A stretch of DNA of 64,000 nucleotides from Vespula vulgaris (GCF_905475345.1 NC_066594.1:4635501-4699500), one strand, 5' to 3'. Shown: positions 50,661 through 63,500, counted from the stretch's first letter. The notes: generated by a model not told the origin, from the letters alone. Program-made: numbers and translations.

Positions 50661-52996
50661 TCTGCAGGAAAATCTAACGGGATCATAGATGCGATTATCA
50701 CATGATTATCATGAAATCATTTTGGTATTATCAAGTTATTGTAAAATTACATCGAGTTAATGATATTGAATAATTAAAACATTGATGTGCGATCTGGTAT
50801 TTTAATATTTTTCCTCGTATTCAATTTTGCTCAAATTCAAATCGCTTACCTTTCATAAGGAGAAAATTCTTCTCGTAAGATACTTAGTGTCTAAATTTAG
50901 TCATAAAACATCATTTTCGCATTTTAAATAATTCTGTGCACCGTAAATAAAACAATCATTCGACACGACCTAAATTAAAATCATTGTTTAAAAGCTTTCA
51001 CAAAAAATTCGTGATACTCGCAGGGTACTGCTTAATTGCCTCACCAACACAATTGTTCGTCTTAGGTCTCATGCATTTCAGACTCATTTTCGTTGTAAGC
51101 AGCTTTCACCTTTGAACATTACCTCTCGCTCCGACGATGGTACCGAGTGCACCGGCTTGTTTGAAACAACGATCAAGCATCTCTAACGAGTGTTTAAACT
51201 ATGCTTGTTAACTGTCCTGGACGAGCAAGGGGTGTCGAAGTTGAATAAGAGAGGGCTGGTGGTTGTATCTGTTGTATCTGCAACCAACGACTTCACTCTT
51301 CGTCGCAATCTACGACGAACGATATATTCCCCTCTTTTAGATAATAGATATTTTTACTGCACCTATCTACTTTACGCTTGATACTTTATACTCAGCAATC
51401 ATTAACTTACTCGTTACATTATCTTAATTTGTTTTCTCATTTCCTCAATCTGATGAATAAATTTTTTCCTTCCTTTTTTCGTATAAATAAAATTATAAAA
51501 TCATCATCTAAAATATAAATTTCTCGAATATTGTTTCTCGATTGTGAAAAAACCAAAAATTAATTTGTTCATTTGGTATATGTATGATATATATCAAACA
51601 AAGAGAATTTTCACTGAGAGAAAATCAATTTATCGTTTATAAACAAGTCGTGACGTACAAGGAAATAAAATTGTTTGAAAATATCATCGAATGAATATTT
51701 TGGTAGATACGTTAGTATTGAGTCTACAAAACTCACTCCTGCATTACGCGAAAAAATGTATATATCGTTTGCCGAGAATTCTCTTTGATCCGACGTTTAT
51801 TATTGATTTTCCTTATTTTATTCCATGCAACGTTCGTTGTAAGCAGTATCCACGCAAAAAGTATCTATAACGTATCACGTTATCTCTCGATCATTGAACT
51901 TAACAAATTTTATTATGCTTTTATGTAATATTCGCTTGAAGAACCAGCATTATAAAATCGTTTATATAAATAACGAAATAACAACGCTACGTAATTTATT
52001 TATTTCATCGAAAAAATCACTGCGTACATTCAAACTGTAAAGTCTGATTTCTTTCGTGATTATAATGAAACAATCGCGACTACTCTTGCAACAATATCTC
52101 TTTCCGATAGTAAAAATTGTACATCTCTTTTAATAGAATATTTCACCATGACTTACTGTGACGTTGAAATTAGAAATGTATTAAATTACTAAAGAAATTA
52201 ATCCATTAATTAATTGAATCCAACCACCATATTACAATCTATTCAATAGAAACAAAAAATACCAATTCTCCAGATATTTTTAGCTATTCGAAATAAATCC
52301 TTCTTCTCTTTTGTAGCGTACATACAGTAGAACGAGAAATAAAATGATTCGGACTTTCTCAATCATTAAGAAAAAACTTTTATTCATTTTTTCTGCTTAT
52401 AATCTTTCCCTTGGCAAGAACTCGATCTAACGAAAAAAATTTCTACTTGTTTTGAGTATAATCAATTTAACGATTATCGAGTTTGAAAATAAAAGAAAAA
52501 TTCCGACGACAAGATAATTAATTAAGTTCGTTTTATCAAAAATTAGAATTATTAAATTCATTGAAATAATTATAAATTACTTAATATCAGCAAGTGTACT
52601 CTGAGAAAAGTTTCTATAATCGATCCTGTTTTAAATTACACAATGATCGCATCGCGTTCAAACAGTATGAAGGTAATTAATTATATAGGCATATATAAAC
52701 GATATAGGTATTTATTATATAATTAGTTAATATAGGTATGTAAAACTTTGAGAAAAATAAGCTTTAGCAAGCACTTATATCTCGCAACAGAGCAAAGTAA
52801 GGCTTGGTAAACAGATTTTCTAAAGAGAATGGAAGTTTTAATTAATCGTGAGCGCAAAAGACGAAGCGTGTAGAATATTTTTATTAATCTTTTTTGTTCT
52901 TCTTTTTCTCACCTCTCTCCTTTTTCATCGGATAGCTTTCTGGTATCTTCCACAAAGGCTTGCTTTGCCGTAACAGCGTCGCAGCCTGAACGAGAC

Positions 52997-53200
52997 TCAA
53001 ACGATAGTCCCGCAAAAGTTTCGACGTTTCGCTGTTCGTCTGTACAGGCGTTTCGCTACAGCGATTATTTCGAAGAAACTTTGGACTTTCACGATACGCA
53101 TCCCGCTTCTCGTGGTTTCAGACAACGGCAATGGATTTGCATAAGAAGTACATGACAATAAGCTCAAATATATCTGAAAAATACACAAAACTTTGCTCAT
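52997..53200 (-). other. Small minus-strand ORF with a signal-peptide-like start (doubtful)
   Basis: This 67-codon ATG-initiated frame is antisense within intron 2. The first 22 residues are hydrophobic (Leu/Ile/Cys/Tyr) and end in a Ser-Tyr-Ala site that would suit signal peptidase. The remainder is short and basic, with Lys-Arg and Arg-Arg pairs that resemble prohormone processing sites and a single late Cys-Gly. This is the general shape of a small secreted peptide, but nothing in it matches a family I know. The frame is short enough to be chance. Confidence 0.15.
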
Positions 53201-53380
53201 GAAAATGAGTTAACGATGCACACGATATTCATCACATACACATACAAACGTACAATCTATATTTCTCTATAAATCCAATATCAATCTACTATTCTCAATA
53301 GAACGATAGCAATAATCAAATTATCTACTTTCCAATAATAGACCAAGAATTTCTGAATAATATACCTTCTATGGAAACAA

Positions 53381-53400
53381 TACGCCCTTAAAAGGGCGTA
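53381..53400. repeat. Perfect 20-nt inverted repeat
   Basis: TACGCCCTT and its exact reverse complement AAGGGCGTA are separated by two A residues. It is G/C-rich within a strongly AT-rich neighbourhood, so it stands out. It could be a cruciform-prone site or a dimeric factor site. It has no oligo-T tail that would suggest a small RNA terminator. Confidence 0.8.
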
Positions 53401-54181
53401 AGCACAAGCAACGTTTAATATAGTTCGTAATATAGTTATGCATCAAAGTAAATTCTTGAGTAGAAGAGCAATATAATAATACAATCAATGAATTTACAAA
53501 TTTATACATTTGTTTAACTTAAAATACAGAAGAAAATATCAATTTTTTATTTGTAGTAATGTACCGCTTTTTTCAATGATTTCTTTCAATGAGTTCAGTT
53601 ATTCGGTCTGACAATAAATTAAATGGATTACAAATTTTAACAATGCATGACTATATTCTCGTTTCTATATGTGTGAGTACTATATATTTTACATTATTGT
53701 TCTAATCACGATTTATATATTTTGATAGCTTCATTGTAACTATGTTATCAACCAAACAATAATAATTGTATAAAGTTCTGAGTTCCATTATTCACTTTAA
53801 TCAATTGATCGTAACTTTTCAGAGATTGTACCTTTCGTAATCATAGTTTAATCGTTCCATAATCACTTCTCTTTAGTTACATTAAAACGCGCAAAAAGAA
53901 AGGGAAATAACAATATATAAAAATTTTCAGAGAAAATAAATGACAATCCATGAATGTCTTGTTTTGTGTTATCCTTTTCTCTTCGTTATTATATCCATAA
54001 AAATATGATTCTAGGATGAAATATCTTAAAAAAATCATTGGCGCGAAATAAAAGATGATAAAGGCGCAGGTCGAAAATCGCTCACCGGGAAAAATGATAA
54101 AATATTCGAAAGTTGAATTTCTGAAACAACAACAGATTTTTCGAACACCCAAATGTGATACGGCACTAGAGAAGATGGGAA

Positions 54182-54183
<2 letters not shown>

Positions 54184-54233
<50 letters not shown>
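54184..54233. repeat. (GA)n microsatellite bordering GC-rich island 2
   Basis: A perfect GA dinucleotide run of about 50 nt. Arg-Glu or Ser-Leu repeat frames across it are artefacts. It directly precedes the GC-rich intronic island at 54240-54620. Confidence 0.97.
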
Positions 54234-54237
<4 letters not shown>

Positions 54238-54239
54238 GA

Positions 54240-54620
54240 GAGAGGCATAAAGCAGAGAGGCGGACATACCGGCAACCGTTTGTCAACCGTGAGCCAAATC
54301 AGCTCGAGGCTAGCTAGGTATACTATGTAACTATATGTATGTAGAAGCGGTGACTATATTGGATGGATGGCGAGCTTGATAAGGGTTTGGCCGGTGCCGT
54401 CCTGCCGCGGTTATGCGACCTTCGTCCGATCCGACGACCTCCATCGACTATCATGGATCTCGACTCGATAAACAGCGGGACTCTCGCCTCGTCAAGATGC
54501 ATGAACCTTCCTCGATATCAAACCTAATCCATCCAAACGCATCGGAGGATCCTACGTCTACGCGACTGCCTATCTATGTTCCTCTGTATTCGTGCGCGAG
54601 AGGTACTCTCTAATCGAATT
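54240..54620. promoter_or_regulatory. GC-rich intronic island 2, candidate enhancer or alternative promoter
   Basis: After the GA tract the sequence becomes G/C-rich, for example GGCCGGTGCCGTCCTGCCGCGG at about 54389-54410 and CGATCCGACGACCTCC near 54430. It is CpG-dense, in contrast to the AT-rich intron. A GA/CT tract next to a CpG-rich block is the same arrangement as at the putative promoter (42.99-43.99 kb). A 66-codon frame is open here but has no domain. I propose a regulatory role or an internal promoter for a shorter isoform, without direct proof. Confidence 0.33.
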
Positions 54621-57068
54621 CAAACGGTAGTCATAGTTCACATCACATTCACCCAACTAACAATTTCTCTACGAAATCTCGACACGATTTGGTATCAGTC
54701 GGCATGAATCGAAATCCTTGTTTCAACTTCCCGCGCTAGGAGAACATACCAATCTATGTTCGTACAGTTACACTGGTTAGCTTTTCGAAATATCATCCAT
54801 TTCCGATAGGACAAACACCGTTTTGACTACGATGCAGAGCTGCTAAGATAAATGATGGAAGAATCTGATAGTTGATCGATTAACTGAGAAAGTGAAATTA
54901 GGGTCGCGTAAACGTTAAGGAAACTTTTTCTCTTTAAATAAATTCCATCTAATGACCGTTCCTTCTCCAAATCTGCTAGTGGTGAGCTGTCAATCGTCGA
55001 CCTTCGGTAACATAACATAATCCAATTAATTTACATGCAACACGATTAGCGTTATATCTATGTATTGCATACATCAATTGTAATTGCAAAATCAAAGTTT
55101 ACTACCCATAATCATTATGATATAATCAAATTTCACTGACGACCGTTAGTCGACCAAAGCGATATATTAATCAACTCGAAGTCGTACCATTAAAATTATA
55201 ATATTAACGTTGCAACCACGTAGTTTCAATGTACTTACTACAATTTCGCCGCTTTGGTAATCTATCCAGAAATAAACAACATTTTATTAAATTACAACAT
55301 CAAATCAATTTTCCTAATGGATAATTCGATAATGCGAATACACCCGTCAAAATGAACAGCTATACGTGGATAAAAATTTAATGTAAAGTAAAAAATGAAA
55401 AGAAACTTTTTGTAATAACATAAATGTATTATCGGTCATTATCACGTATGATTTCAATACTACGATTAAATAAGAACATATGAAATATTCCTTTGGTACG
55501 GGTAATCGTTATTTTCCAGCGATGTAGTTCTATTCAGCTGACGATTAAATAGAAAACACTAGCAAATGTAATTTTTATAAATTCGAATATCTAATTTATT
55601 CACATGAAATCAGATTTATTGTATCTTTTTTTCGTGTCATCCGTTAATACTACATACGAGAATACTCCATCCGATCTTGAGTACAAAAAAACAAGCAGCT
55701 GTTGTCTTTGTTATTGTTAGTGTTTGTTATAATATTCAAAAATAATAGCATATGTTCAAAGTAAGAAAATATTCGCTATAATCGAAGAAAAATAGGTAGA
55801 CAAATAGATACGATTTATCAAGCAAACGGTTTCCCACTTATACGGATAAATGATGTTCTATTGTACGAATATGGAGTATCTATCCCAAGTTGCAATTATT
55901 GGAGATGAGATTTGAAACGAACAGATTACGCGAGGGTGCGTACATTTGCAGAGAGAAGTAGAGATTGTAAAGTGGTACTACCTTTCCATTTGAACGTAGT
56001 CACAGTTGAATGCCGGATTAATATACGACGAACAATCGCAAACGATGGTGAAAGGTCGAATCTGACAAAGAAGTCGAATGAAATACAGTTCGATTGGAAT
56101 GAATTAAAACACGAACGAGAGTATCCTCCGCAAACATCTTTTATTTTGACGTGACATTGGAAAATAAGTACGTATATTTTATCATGAGATGAAAGTTTCA
56201 CAAAAATGATCGATAAAAAGAGAAAACGAAAAATAATACTCCGCCGAATGAGCAGATAGACGTATGATAAAAATGAAACGAGAAGCACCACATAAAATCT
56301 AAACATACGTTCACGAAAGGTCAATTTCTATTGAGGTCAGCATCATATGAGAGAACGGTAGTCATGGTCGTAAATGCATCCGTAAACGTAGTCCTTAAGC
56401 GTGCCCGTGGTCGAGGCATTATTATTCCATTAAGAGTTCGTGGACGTCTCTTTTGTCGTTTGCTGAAAATAATTGGAAACACTCGACGCGCTTCCCACGT
56501 AGATAAATGATCGAGGATCTGCTCTTGCAGTAAGCCAATTTATTACGAAACCAACAATAGCACAAGTTTATAAATCCTTTTGAAAATATTTTTTGGTCAA
56601 CTTATTTTGAATGATTCGTTATATCGTCCGAATGATTGATTAATTTCGTTTTCGAGAGAGAACATCAAAAAGAAAAATTATATTTCGTTTAGGTTTGACA
56701 ATTATACCGTTGACGTAAGTACTTAATTCGCGACTGATCTGTACTATTAATTAAACATTCGTGCACATATATATGATTTAAAATACATAGATACGCACAC
56801 TGATGTATCACGATATTATAGTATGTGCAGAATCAAATTTTCATAGTATGATCTTAAATTAATTTATATCGTGTCGGATAACGCGAAACCAACATATTTT
56901 TATCGATTTATATGTGTTAAATAATGTTTATATCTCATTTATTAAAATCTCTACGCAAAAAAATAATGTAAAAATTCCGATCATGAATTAAAAGCAATCG
57001 TAGTTTATCTCCGCTGAATTTTCTTGAATTTCGTTCACCGAATCCTATTAACTACTGCACTCTGATTT

Positions 57069-57071
<3 letters not shown>

Positions 57072-57107
<36 letters not shown>
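57072..57107. repeat. (CT)n microsatellite
   Basis: A perfect CT run of about 36 nt, followed by an impure CT-rich tract to about 57178 with CTGTCCCTCTC-type variants. Confidence 0.95.
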
Positions 57108-57114
<7 letters not shown>

Positions 57115-57360
57115 GTCCCTCTCTCTGTCTCTTTCTCACTGTCTCCCTCTCTCCTTTTCGTTCTTTCCTTCTCTCTCATGCGCTTTTCGTTTTCCTTTTC
57201 CACTGAATAAAAAGTCGTAATCTATGCCAACCATCTTAAGCGAAATCCGTATAACCCATTTTCCTTTTCAGTCCGGTCACCTTTTCGTTTCACCGACCAA
57301 CCATAAAGAACGGCAAAGATATTTCAATAGTTTGCATTCTACTCCACCATTCTTGGGTTT

Positions 57361-57418
57361 AGAAAAAAAAAAAAAAAGAGAAAAAGAGAAAGAAAAAGGA
57401 AAGAAAGAAAGAAGAAGA
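57361..57418. repeat. 58-nt polypurine tract
   Basis: A pure A/G run on the + strand containing a 15-A stretch, then AAAGAG and AAAG units. The Lys/Glu- and Phe/Ser-rich open frames over it are artefacts. Confidence 0.92.
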
Positions 57419-59548
57419 TAGGAGAAAGAGTAATTACGAAATAAGAAATACCTTCTGAGTGAGGTAAAGATTTCCAAGAACCGTCACTATCGTAGAACCG
57501 TGAGCGAAGTCGTTTGGTTATGTCCGGGTCGAGCTCTGCTAATTATGCTCGTTGCTATGAAACGCGTCAGAGGCAGATTACGTCTCTAACAACTTGACAA
57601 TGCTATCTACAAATTAATTATAATTTTACGCGAAACCTAATTACGAGCTAGTACAAAGGCTTTTTATTCGTCGAAGCATCAAATCAATTTTACGCCAAAC
57701 AATTGTGCTGTGAGATCTCAAGGATACAAAGGAGAAGATAAAGAAAGGGCGGAGGAATAAGTGTCAAGCGATCTTTTTGATTCTCTTTAGACATCGTATT
57801 GTCCACATTTTCCTATTATCTTTCCTTTTGTTGACAACGACTGACCGGATAAATTTCCTATAATATTTTCTAATATTAGATCTTTTTCCTTTCGAAGGTA
57901 TTCCAAAGGTAACGCGAGCTGGAACAGTAAATTAAAATGTGATTCGATCCTATGTCCATAATGACGTTAACCGATGTCTTACGACTTCGGGAATCCGTAA
58001 ATAATCCCACGATCTCTTCCAGTCCGGAAATAACATTTAGCCATCGTCGTCGATCGGACAAGATTGGATCCCATGAGAGTTAGAAGCGTGCCTCCAATCG
58101 AAACGACAAACGACCAGTTTGATGTTCTGCCTTTTCTATGAGATTAGATCGAAAATCGCGTTTGTCGTTAACGAGAACAAATAATGATGTCCTGTACTCT
58201 CAAACGGAATCTATCCTATGTAAGGCCACTCCTTTCGAATACTTCACCAACGTAGCTTACCAACCGGGTAATCGATATCAAGTCACGTACATTTATCACT
58301 GCTGTCGTTGCAGCGCTCCGGCCTAGCCACCTTAAGAATAATTGGACTAACAAGAAAGACTTGATGAGGCCAATAACGATGTCGTTTCGTCGCTGATCCA
58401 ATTTCAAGCATCAAGACCGCGAGGTTGGATTATAGTACGAATACGTCGGGTTAACTTTGATTCACGAATTCGATGTCAATACCGTTAACTCGAGAGTATA
58501 TATCTAAATAAAAGTTAATGTATATATATGTTTTTTGATATCATCTTAAACGTACATGTACCTACCTTCCAGATTTTAGACAAGAAATTCCTTGTGAAAA
58601 TGATTATTCTTTATGATTTCTGTATATGCTGATTTATTGTATTTTATATATTGTGAATTACACAGTTAGAATGTATCTCTCAAGAATTTTTGAAAGAAAA
58701 ATAAAAAAAGTCCGGAGCAAGAAAAATCTGAAGAGAAAGCGGGCGTGGTCGTTGAAAAGTAGAGACAGGACCTTAATCCTGATCGAATTACAATATTTAT
58801 GTAGAATGTATAGTAACAATAGTTACAATCATATAATAATAACGATAATTTTAACAAATATTTATAATGGTGGTAATAGTAGTGATAGTATGTTGGGGAA
58901 CATACATGTAAAGTGGACTGTAACTAACCTTTTTAGATATTTTCGTTTCATATTGAAGTTTACATATATGTTTGCATATATCCACTCTGATATCAAAATG
59001 GTCAGATAGACTGACTTAAAATTCGTATTGAAAATCAGATTACATAGAATGAAAATTCAGATTTTCGATTTCGACATTTAGCACTTCAAAAATTGGGAAA
59101 GTCATAAAAATAGCTATTTGTAAAATAATTTCAACTAGCAATATAAATTTTTTCAAAATGTTGTATTGAAACGATCAAAGAAAGCGACTTGATCAAATAT
59201 GTTCAAGTTTCCTGCATATTACATAAAATTGGTCTTTACCATAATAGAATTGCGTAGTAATGACAGAAATAAAATTGCAAATAGATATTACAAACATAAT
59301 TTAATACGTTAGAAACTTGAAGAAATCAAGTAATTTTTCCTAAAACAAAAAATTCATAAATAGCAATAGCAATTAAAGCAGAAAAACAAAGCTTGCTATC
59401 CTGTCGGATTGATATGAAAGAAATTGAGAGGCAGCAAGCCGACTACATCGACCGTATCTAATGTGAAAAAGCTTTGGCGAAAAGGCAACGACAGCTTTTA
59501 GCATCCAGATTGGAAATAAAAACATTTTGAAGTTAAAACATGATGTAC

Positions 59549-59580
59549 TGTGAGTGACGGTCGTATTTAATAAAAGTAAA
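59549..59580 (+). mobile_element. Possible second Tc1-like inverted-repeat end
   Basis: TGTACTGTGAGTGACGG at about 59549-59566 differs at only two positions from the 17-nt string TGTACAGTGAGTGACAG at the minus-strand transposon end near 18.8 kb. The similarity fades downstream. It may be a diverged copy of the same kind of inverted-repeat end, or a coincidence. No transposase or opposite end is visible. Confidence 0.25.
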
Positions 59581-59806
59581 ATAAATTAAACTATTGGATT
59601 GATTCGTAAACAAGTGAGCGCCGATATAAGTAAGAATTTTATTATAATAAAATGATAGTTATTTCTAAATCAAGTGAATATTATGTAAAATTAGCAAAAT
59701 GACATAATGCTAATCTACGATAATCACAATATTGGTGTAATCAGAGAATACTCCTTGGATCGTAATTCTATAGAGAATCCGAAATTTTTTTCGGAAGATT
59801 TTTCAT

Positions 59807-59821
59807 AAAAAAAAAAAAAAA
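59807..59821. repeat. Poly-A run (15 nt)
   Basis: Fifteen consecutive A residues within intron 2. No polyadenylation signal, body or target-site duplication suggesting a retroposed cDNA was seen. Confidence 0.9.
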
Positions 59822-60435
59822 TTATATTGACTGCATCAGAACGATTCGGTCGTACGCGAAAGGCGAATGCGGTAAGATTATTCATGAGCCGTTGGAAAAG
59901 CGAATACGAGACCGAGTTACCCGATAAAAATCTGCATTATTGCCGGAAGTGCTCGTCGACGAACTCATGACCGTGCGACCGAATGGTAAGTGTCGCGAAC
60001 CGTGCTTAAGGATCCACTTCGCTTCGAACGTCGACCCATTTGCTTTATACAGGAACTTGGCTTTATTGCACGCTCGCATTTCTTTTGCGCCCTCGCGGCC
60101 GATACTCGACGAATAGAGTATTTCGAAAAGATCTTATCCTATTTTCGTAAGCGCTTTCTCTCTTATGATTTCTCACATGATAGTCAAAGATAATTCTTAG
60201 ATTCGAACATATTCTCAAATAAGAAACGTAATGTCATTACATACAAATTTCATTTAAGAAATTAAGAAGTATTGTTCGTTTCCTTGTAACTACAGAATTT
60301 TCTTTAAATAATTACGAGAAGGCGCATACCAGCAAAAATATTCTCTTGTAAAATCTCAGAAGAAATTCTATTCTTTAAGAATAAACTTTTTGCGCGCGCC
60401 GAAGACGCTCACAGTTTTCATCGATCGTGTTTCAG

Positions 60436-60568
60436 TACCCATGGAGTCGATACAAGGGGTGGCAGGTCAAAGAGCGATTTTACCTTGTAACATACAACCA
60501 CGAGAACCAAACGACGCCGTCACTATGGTCTTATGGTTCAAGAAGGATAGCGGCGATCCACTATACAG
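60436..60568 (+). CDS. Exon 3 of Sidestep-like Ig protein: first half of the N-terminal Ig domain
   Basis: The acceptor TTTCAG ends at 60435 and the donor is ATACAG|GTAAGC, both strong. Starting in phase 1 it completes Val40 and then encodes residues 41-83 plus two bases (phase 2). The peptide runs Met-Glu-Ser-Ile-Gln, Gly-x-x-Gly, then Ile-Leu-Pro-Cys57 (first Ig disulphide Cys, B strand), Asn-Ile-Gln-Pro, Asn-Asp-Ala-Val-Thr, Met-Val-Leu-Trp73-Phe-Lys-Lys (C strand with the invariant Trp) and ends Gly-Asp-Pro-Leu-Tyr83. A Leu-Pro-Cys followed by Met-Val-Leu-Trp-Phe and Pro-Leu-Tyr is typical of insect Sidestep-family first Ig domains. The split codon AG+N would give Ser or Arg, as in the usual Leu-Tyr-Ser continuation. 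The second Cys lies in a later exon outside the window. The exact paralogue cannot be decided. Confidence 0.85.
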
Positions 60569-63500
60569 GTAAGCCAAGCGAGTATATGCGATTCATAAAC
60601 CTTGCTCTTTTCTTTTTGTTTCCTAACTATATTCATACGATTTTTCATCAGACTTATATTTAGAAATGAACTTTCTAAGAATCGACTAAACAAAAAACTC
60701 GAAGCGTCTTCAAAAAGAAAAATATCCGCTTTAAATGTGAAATAAAAATGAATAAAATTTAAGAGTATTATCTTGATATAATTATTGTCCTCCTCTTCTT
60801 GGTCTCACCGAGATTCGTACAAAAGAAGATAAATAATGTCCTCTATTGTGGTTTGCAAGGCTATGTAATTTCTAGATTTTGTAAATAAATAGTCTTTTCT
60901 CTGGCGGAAAGGAACGATAAAAGAGAGAAAGGAAAAGCGAAAGAGAAAAACAGCAAGCTAAAATGTCGGTGATTACAATGAAAGTAAATTATTTCCTCCT
61001 ACTAGCTCGACGGGGAAGAACGAGAAAACGAATTCATTTTTATCGTTTTTCCTATCGAATGAGGTAAAATCATAATCATCGATGAGCATATACTATTTAG
61101 TATATTGTACACGGAACATTCGCGTTACCAAGCGTAGCTATCTTTCTTGTAAGAAAAAAAAATTATTTTTATTCCTTGTCTTACGGTATAAGTTCGCAAT
61201 TGTTTGTACATCGACATAATGGATTCGGTCGCTACTATTGAGAAAGAAAGAGAGAGAAAGAGAGAGAGGACGATCATACGGAAAACCAGGGATTTCGCTA
61301 AACCACAAATCGTCTTGCTCTATCCTTTACACGTTAGTTTTGTCGACGGACGATTCGAGCCTCGTAAATATCTTCTTTATTGGGAGAGCCATAAAAGCAG
61401 GATCAGAACCGAACCGAACCGAAAGTACTACCGTTTTCCGTGGTAAAGCACGTAGAAAAATGTTTCGTTCCCCCTTTTACTCAGGAAACATCTTCCTATT
61501 TGAACATTACGAACTTTTATTTGTCTGGCAATAGTAGCAATACGTTTCGATGTGGCTCGTATCTTCGAAAGTATCGCTAAGTTTCCAAAAGCATAGCAAT
61601 TTTTATTTGCGCGGTGTAATCTTATTAACAATGATTTTAGAAAAAGAGACTGAACGACGAGTAGTTTCTGTAAAAATCGAAATATTTTATAAGAACACTG
61701 CTTTGCTGATCTTACTGTAATTTCGATTTTCTACCATCGAGCCAAAAAGAATTCCTAGTGGAAATGCTCGGAAATGGTTAAAAGCATAAACTTCTTTTAT
61801 TTAAATAACGTGACTGACAGGTGCCGCTGAGTGTAGTACTTTAGTACATTCCTAGTTTCAACGGGTATTACCTATATTAAGGACATTATTTTAATGCAAA
61901 AAATTGAAGACAAAGAGATTATAGAGATACTAAAGTCGTAATCGCCGCAGGATATAATGCGTATTCTTGCAAGGTAGCTGTCGGAATTTATCTCAAAATT
62001 CCTCCTATCTCGACGGAACTCGTTCTTCAATCGTAGTTCGCCGAACGATATAAGGCGAACGAACTAACGAGACGAGCCCTTGTAAACGTTTTATTCTTGT
62101 CGAGCAGCAGATTTTTATGGTTAACGAGGACAGATAACAGCTCTTTGAAATAGCTCTCACATGCATTTTCGTTATGGCGTAGACTCGCACAGCGTTATTG
62201 GGTTTCATACCACGTCGCACTTTACACCAAGATACAACTAGGAAAAAATCATAGAGCCACGTTGAAAAATTTTTCATTACAATGCAACTGTAATTAACAG
62301 CACGCAGACAACAGTCTCTTGAAGAAAACAAGTTTTATATGAATTTGTCACTATTTTTCGATAAAATCATTTTTTCTTCTAATGAAGAAATACCTACATA
62401 TTATATCATGCGTATTTTCGATCTTATCGTTTCAATATCGATAATACTCTCCCTTAGAATATTCGATAATCGAATATCATCGTGATGGAACGATATCGAA
62501 CGATTTGAATTTATAGTCATGTATCCGCCTTATTATCGGACATTCGATCGAATTCAAGTACAAATTCGGATATTCAGTGACCGATAATATCATAGACACG
62601 AGTATACCCATGCATATCCCGTCATCTTTCATAAGTAGATGATAGTAATATTGCTCTTCGAGCTACGTATTCGTCGATCAATTTCCGCGAATATTTTCTC
62701 TATCCCAACGTAGATGCATATTTATATTTATTTATAGTTATGTACGATTTATAGATATAAATGAGTACGAGCATCTCCATTCATAATTTAAATAGGCATT
62801 TATAAAAAGATTGTCCTGCAAGGAATTGAATAGATTAACAAAAGAAAATCTTGAACTTGAAAATTCAAAAAATTATGAATCTTCGTAGATATATAAAGAA
62901 TTTTTTTGCGAGTACAATACTATTCTTTTTTGCTGCCGTTTTTAGTCTAAGGGAGTGAAAAATGCTCCTACAGTTTTGATTTCTTTCATTTTTTTTTTCT
63001 TCGAAGCTCTTATATTAAAAAATTTTATTTAAAAAGTTGTGCCTTTTATATATATGTATTAAACATTTTGTTTTAAAAAAAAGATATTACTTTTTTTAAT
63101 GATTGCAAAAAGTCATAAATAAAATACTAAAAGATGTTTTTGAAATTCTATAATTTTTTTATATAAATAGAGAATGTTTTGCTTTTTAAAATAATATTCG
63201 TATCCTAGCCTAGGGTAATCGACAGCTCAATTATTTTTATAAATCACATCTATACACATACACACACATGCATATTTATGATATATTATATGTGAGAGTA
63301 GCATGCGAATAAAAACAATGAACGTTATTCCAGATACTAATACTTGTTATTTACTTTGTTCTCGTACACTCTACTCGCAATATTGACAAATTTTTTTTGT
63401 ATATATAATATATAGAGCCAGAATTTTATTCGGTATTGATTTGATAAATCTATCACTAAAATCACTTCATATAAAAATATTTTATTCTTTCAAAATATAT

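Larger units (their letters stand above)
47653..60435 (+). other. Intron 2 (12.8 kb, phase 1)
   Basis: The donor GTGAGT at 47653 and the acceptor GTGTTTCAG ending at 60435 bound a 12,783-nt intron between the signal-peptide exon and the first Ig exon. No other exon that would keep the frame was found inside, so it is probably one intron. It carries microsatellites (54184-54233, 57072-57107), a purine tract (57361-57418), two GC-rich islands (about 49990-50660 and 54240-54620), a 20-nt palindrome (53381-53400) and a possible transposon end (59550). Long first introns of neuronal adhesion genes often house enhancers. That role is inferred here. Confidence 0.7.

Noticed and set aside
60390..60435. 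Extending the Ig exon upstream to an in-frame start near 60390
   Set aside because: The extension reads through the TTTCAG acceptor into intron. The signal-peptide exon at 47535 joins in phase and gives a proper N-terminus.
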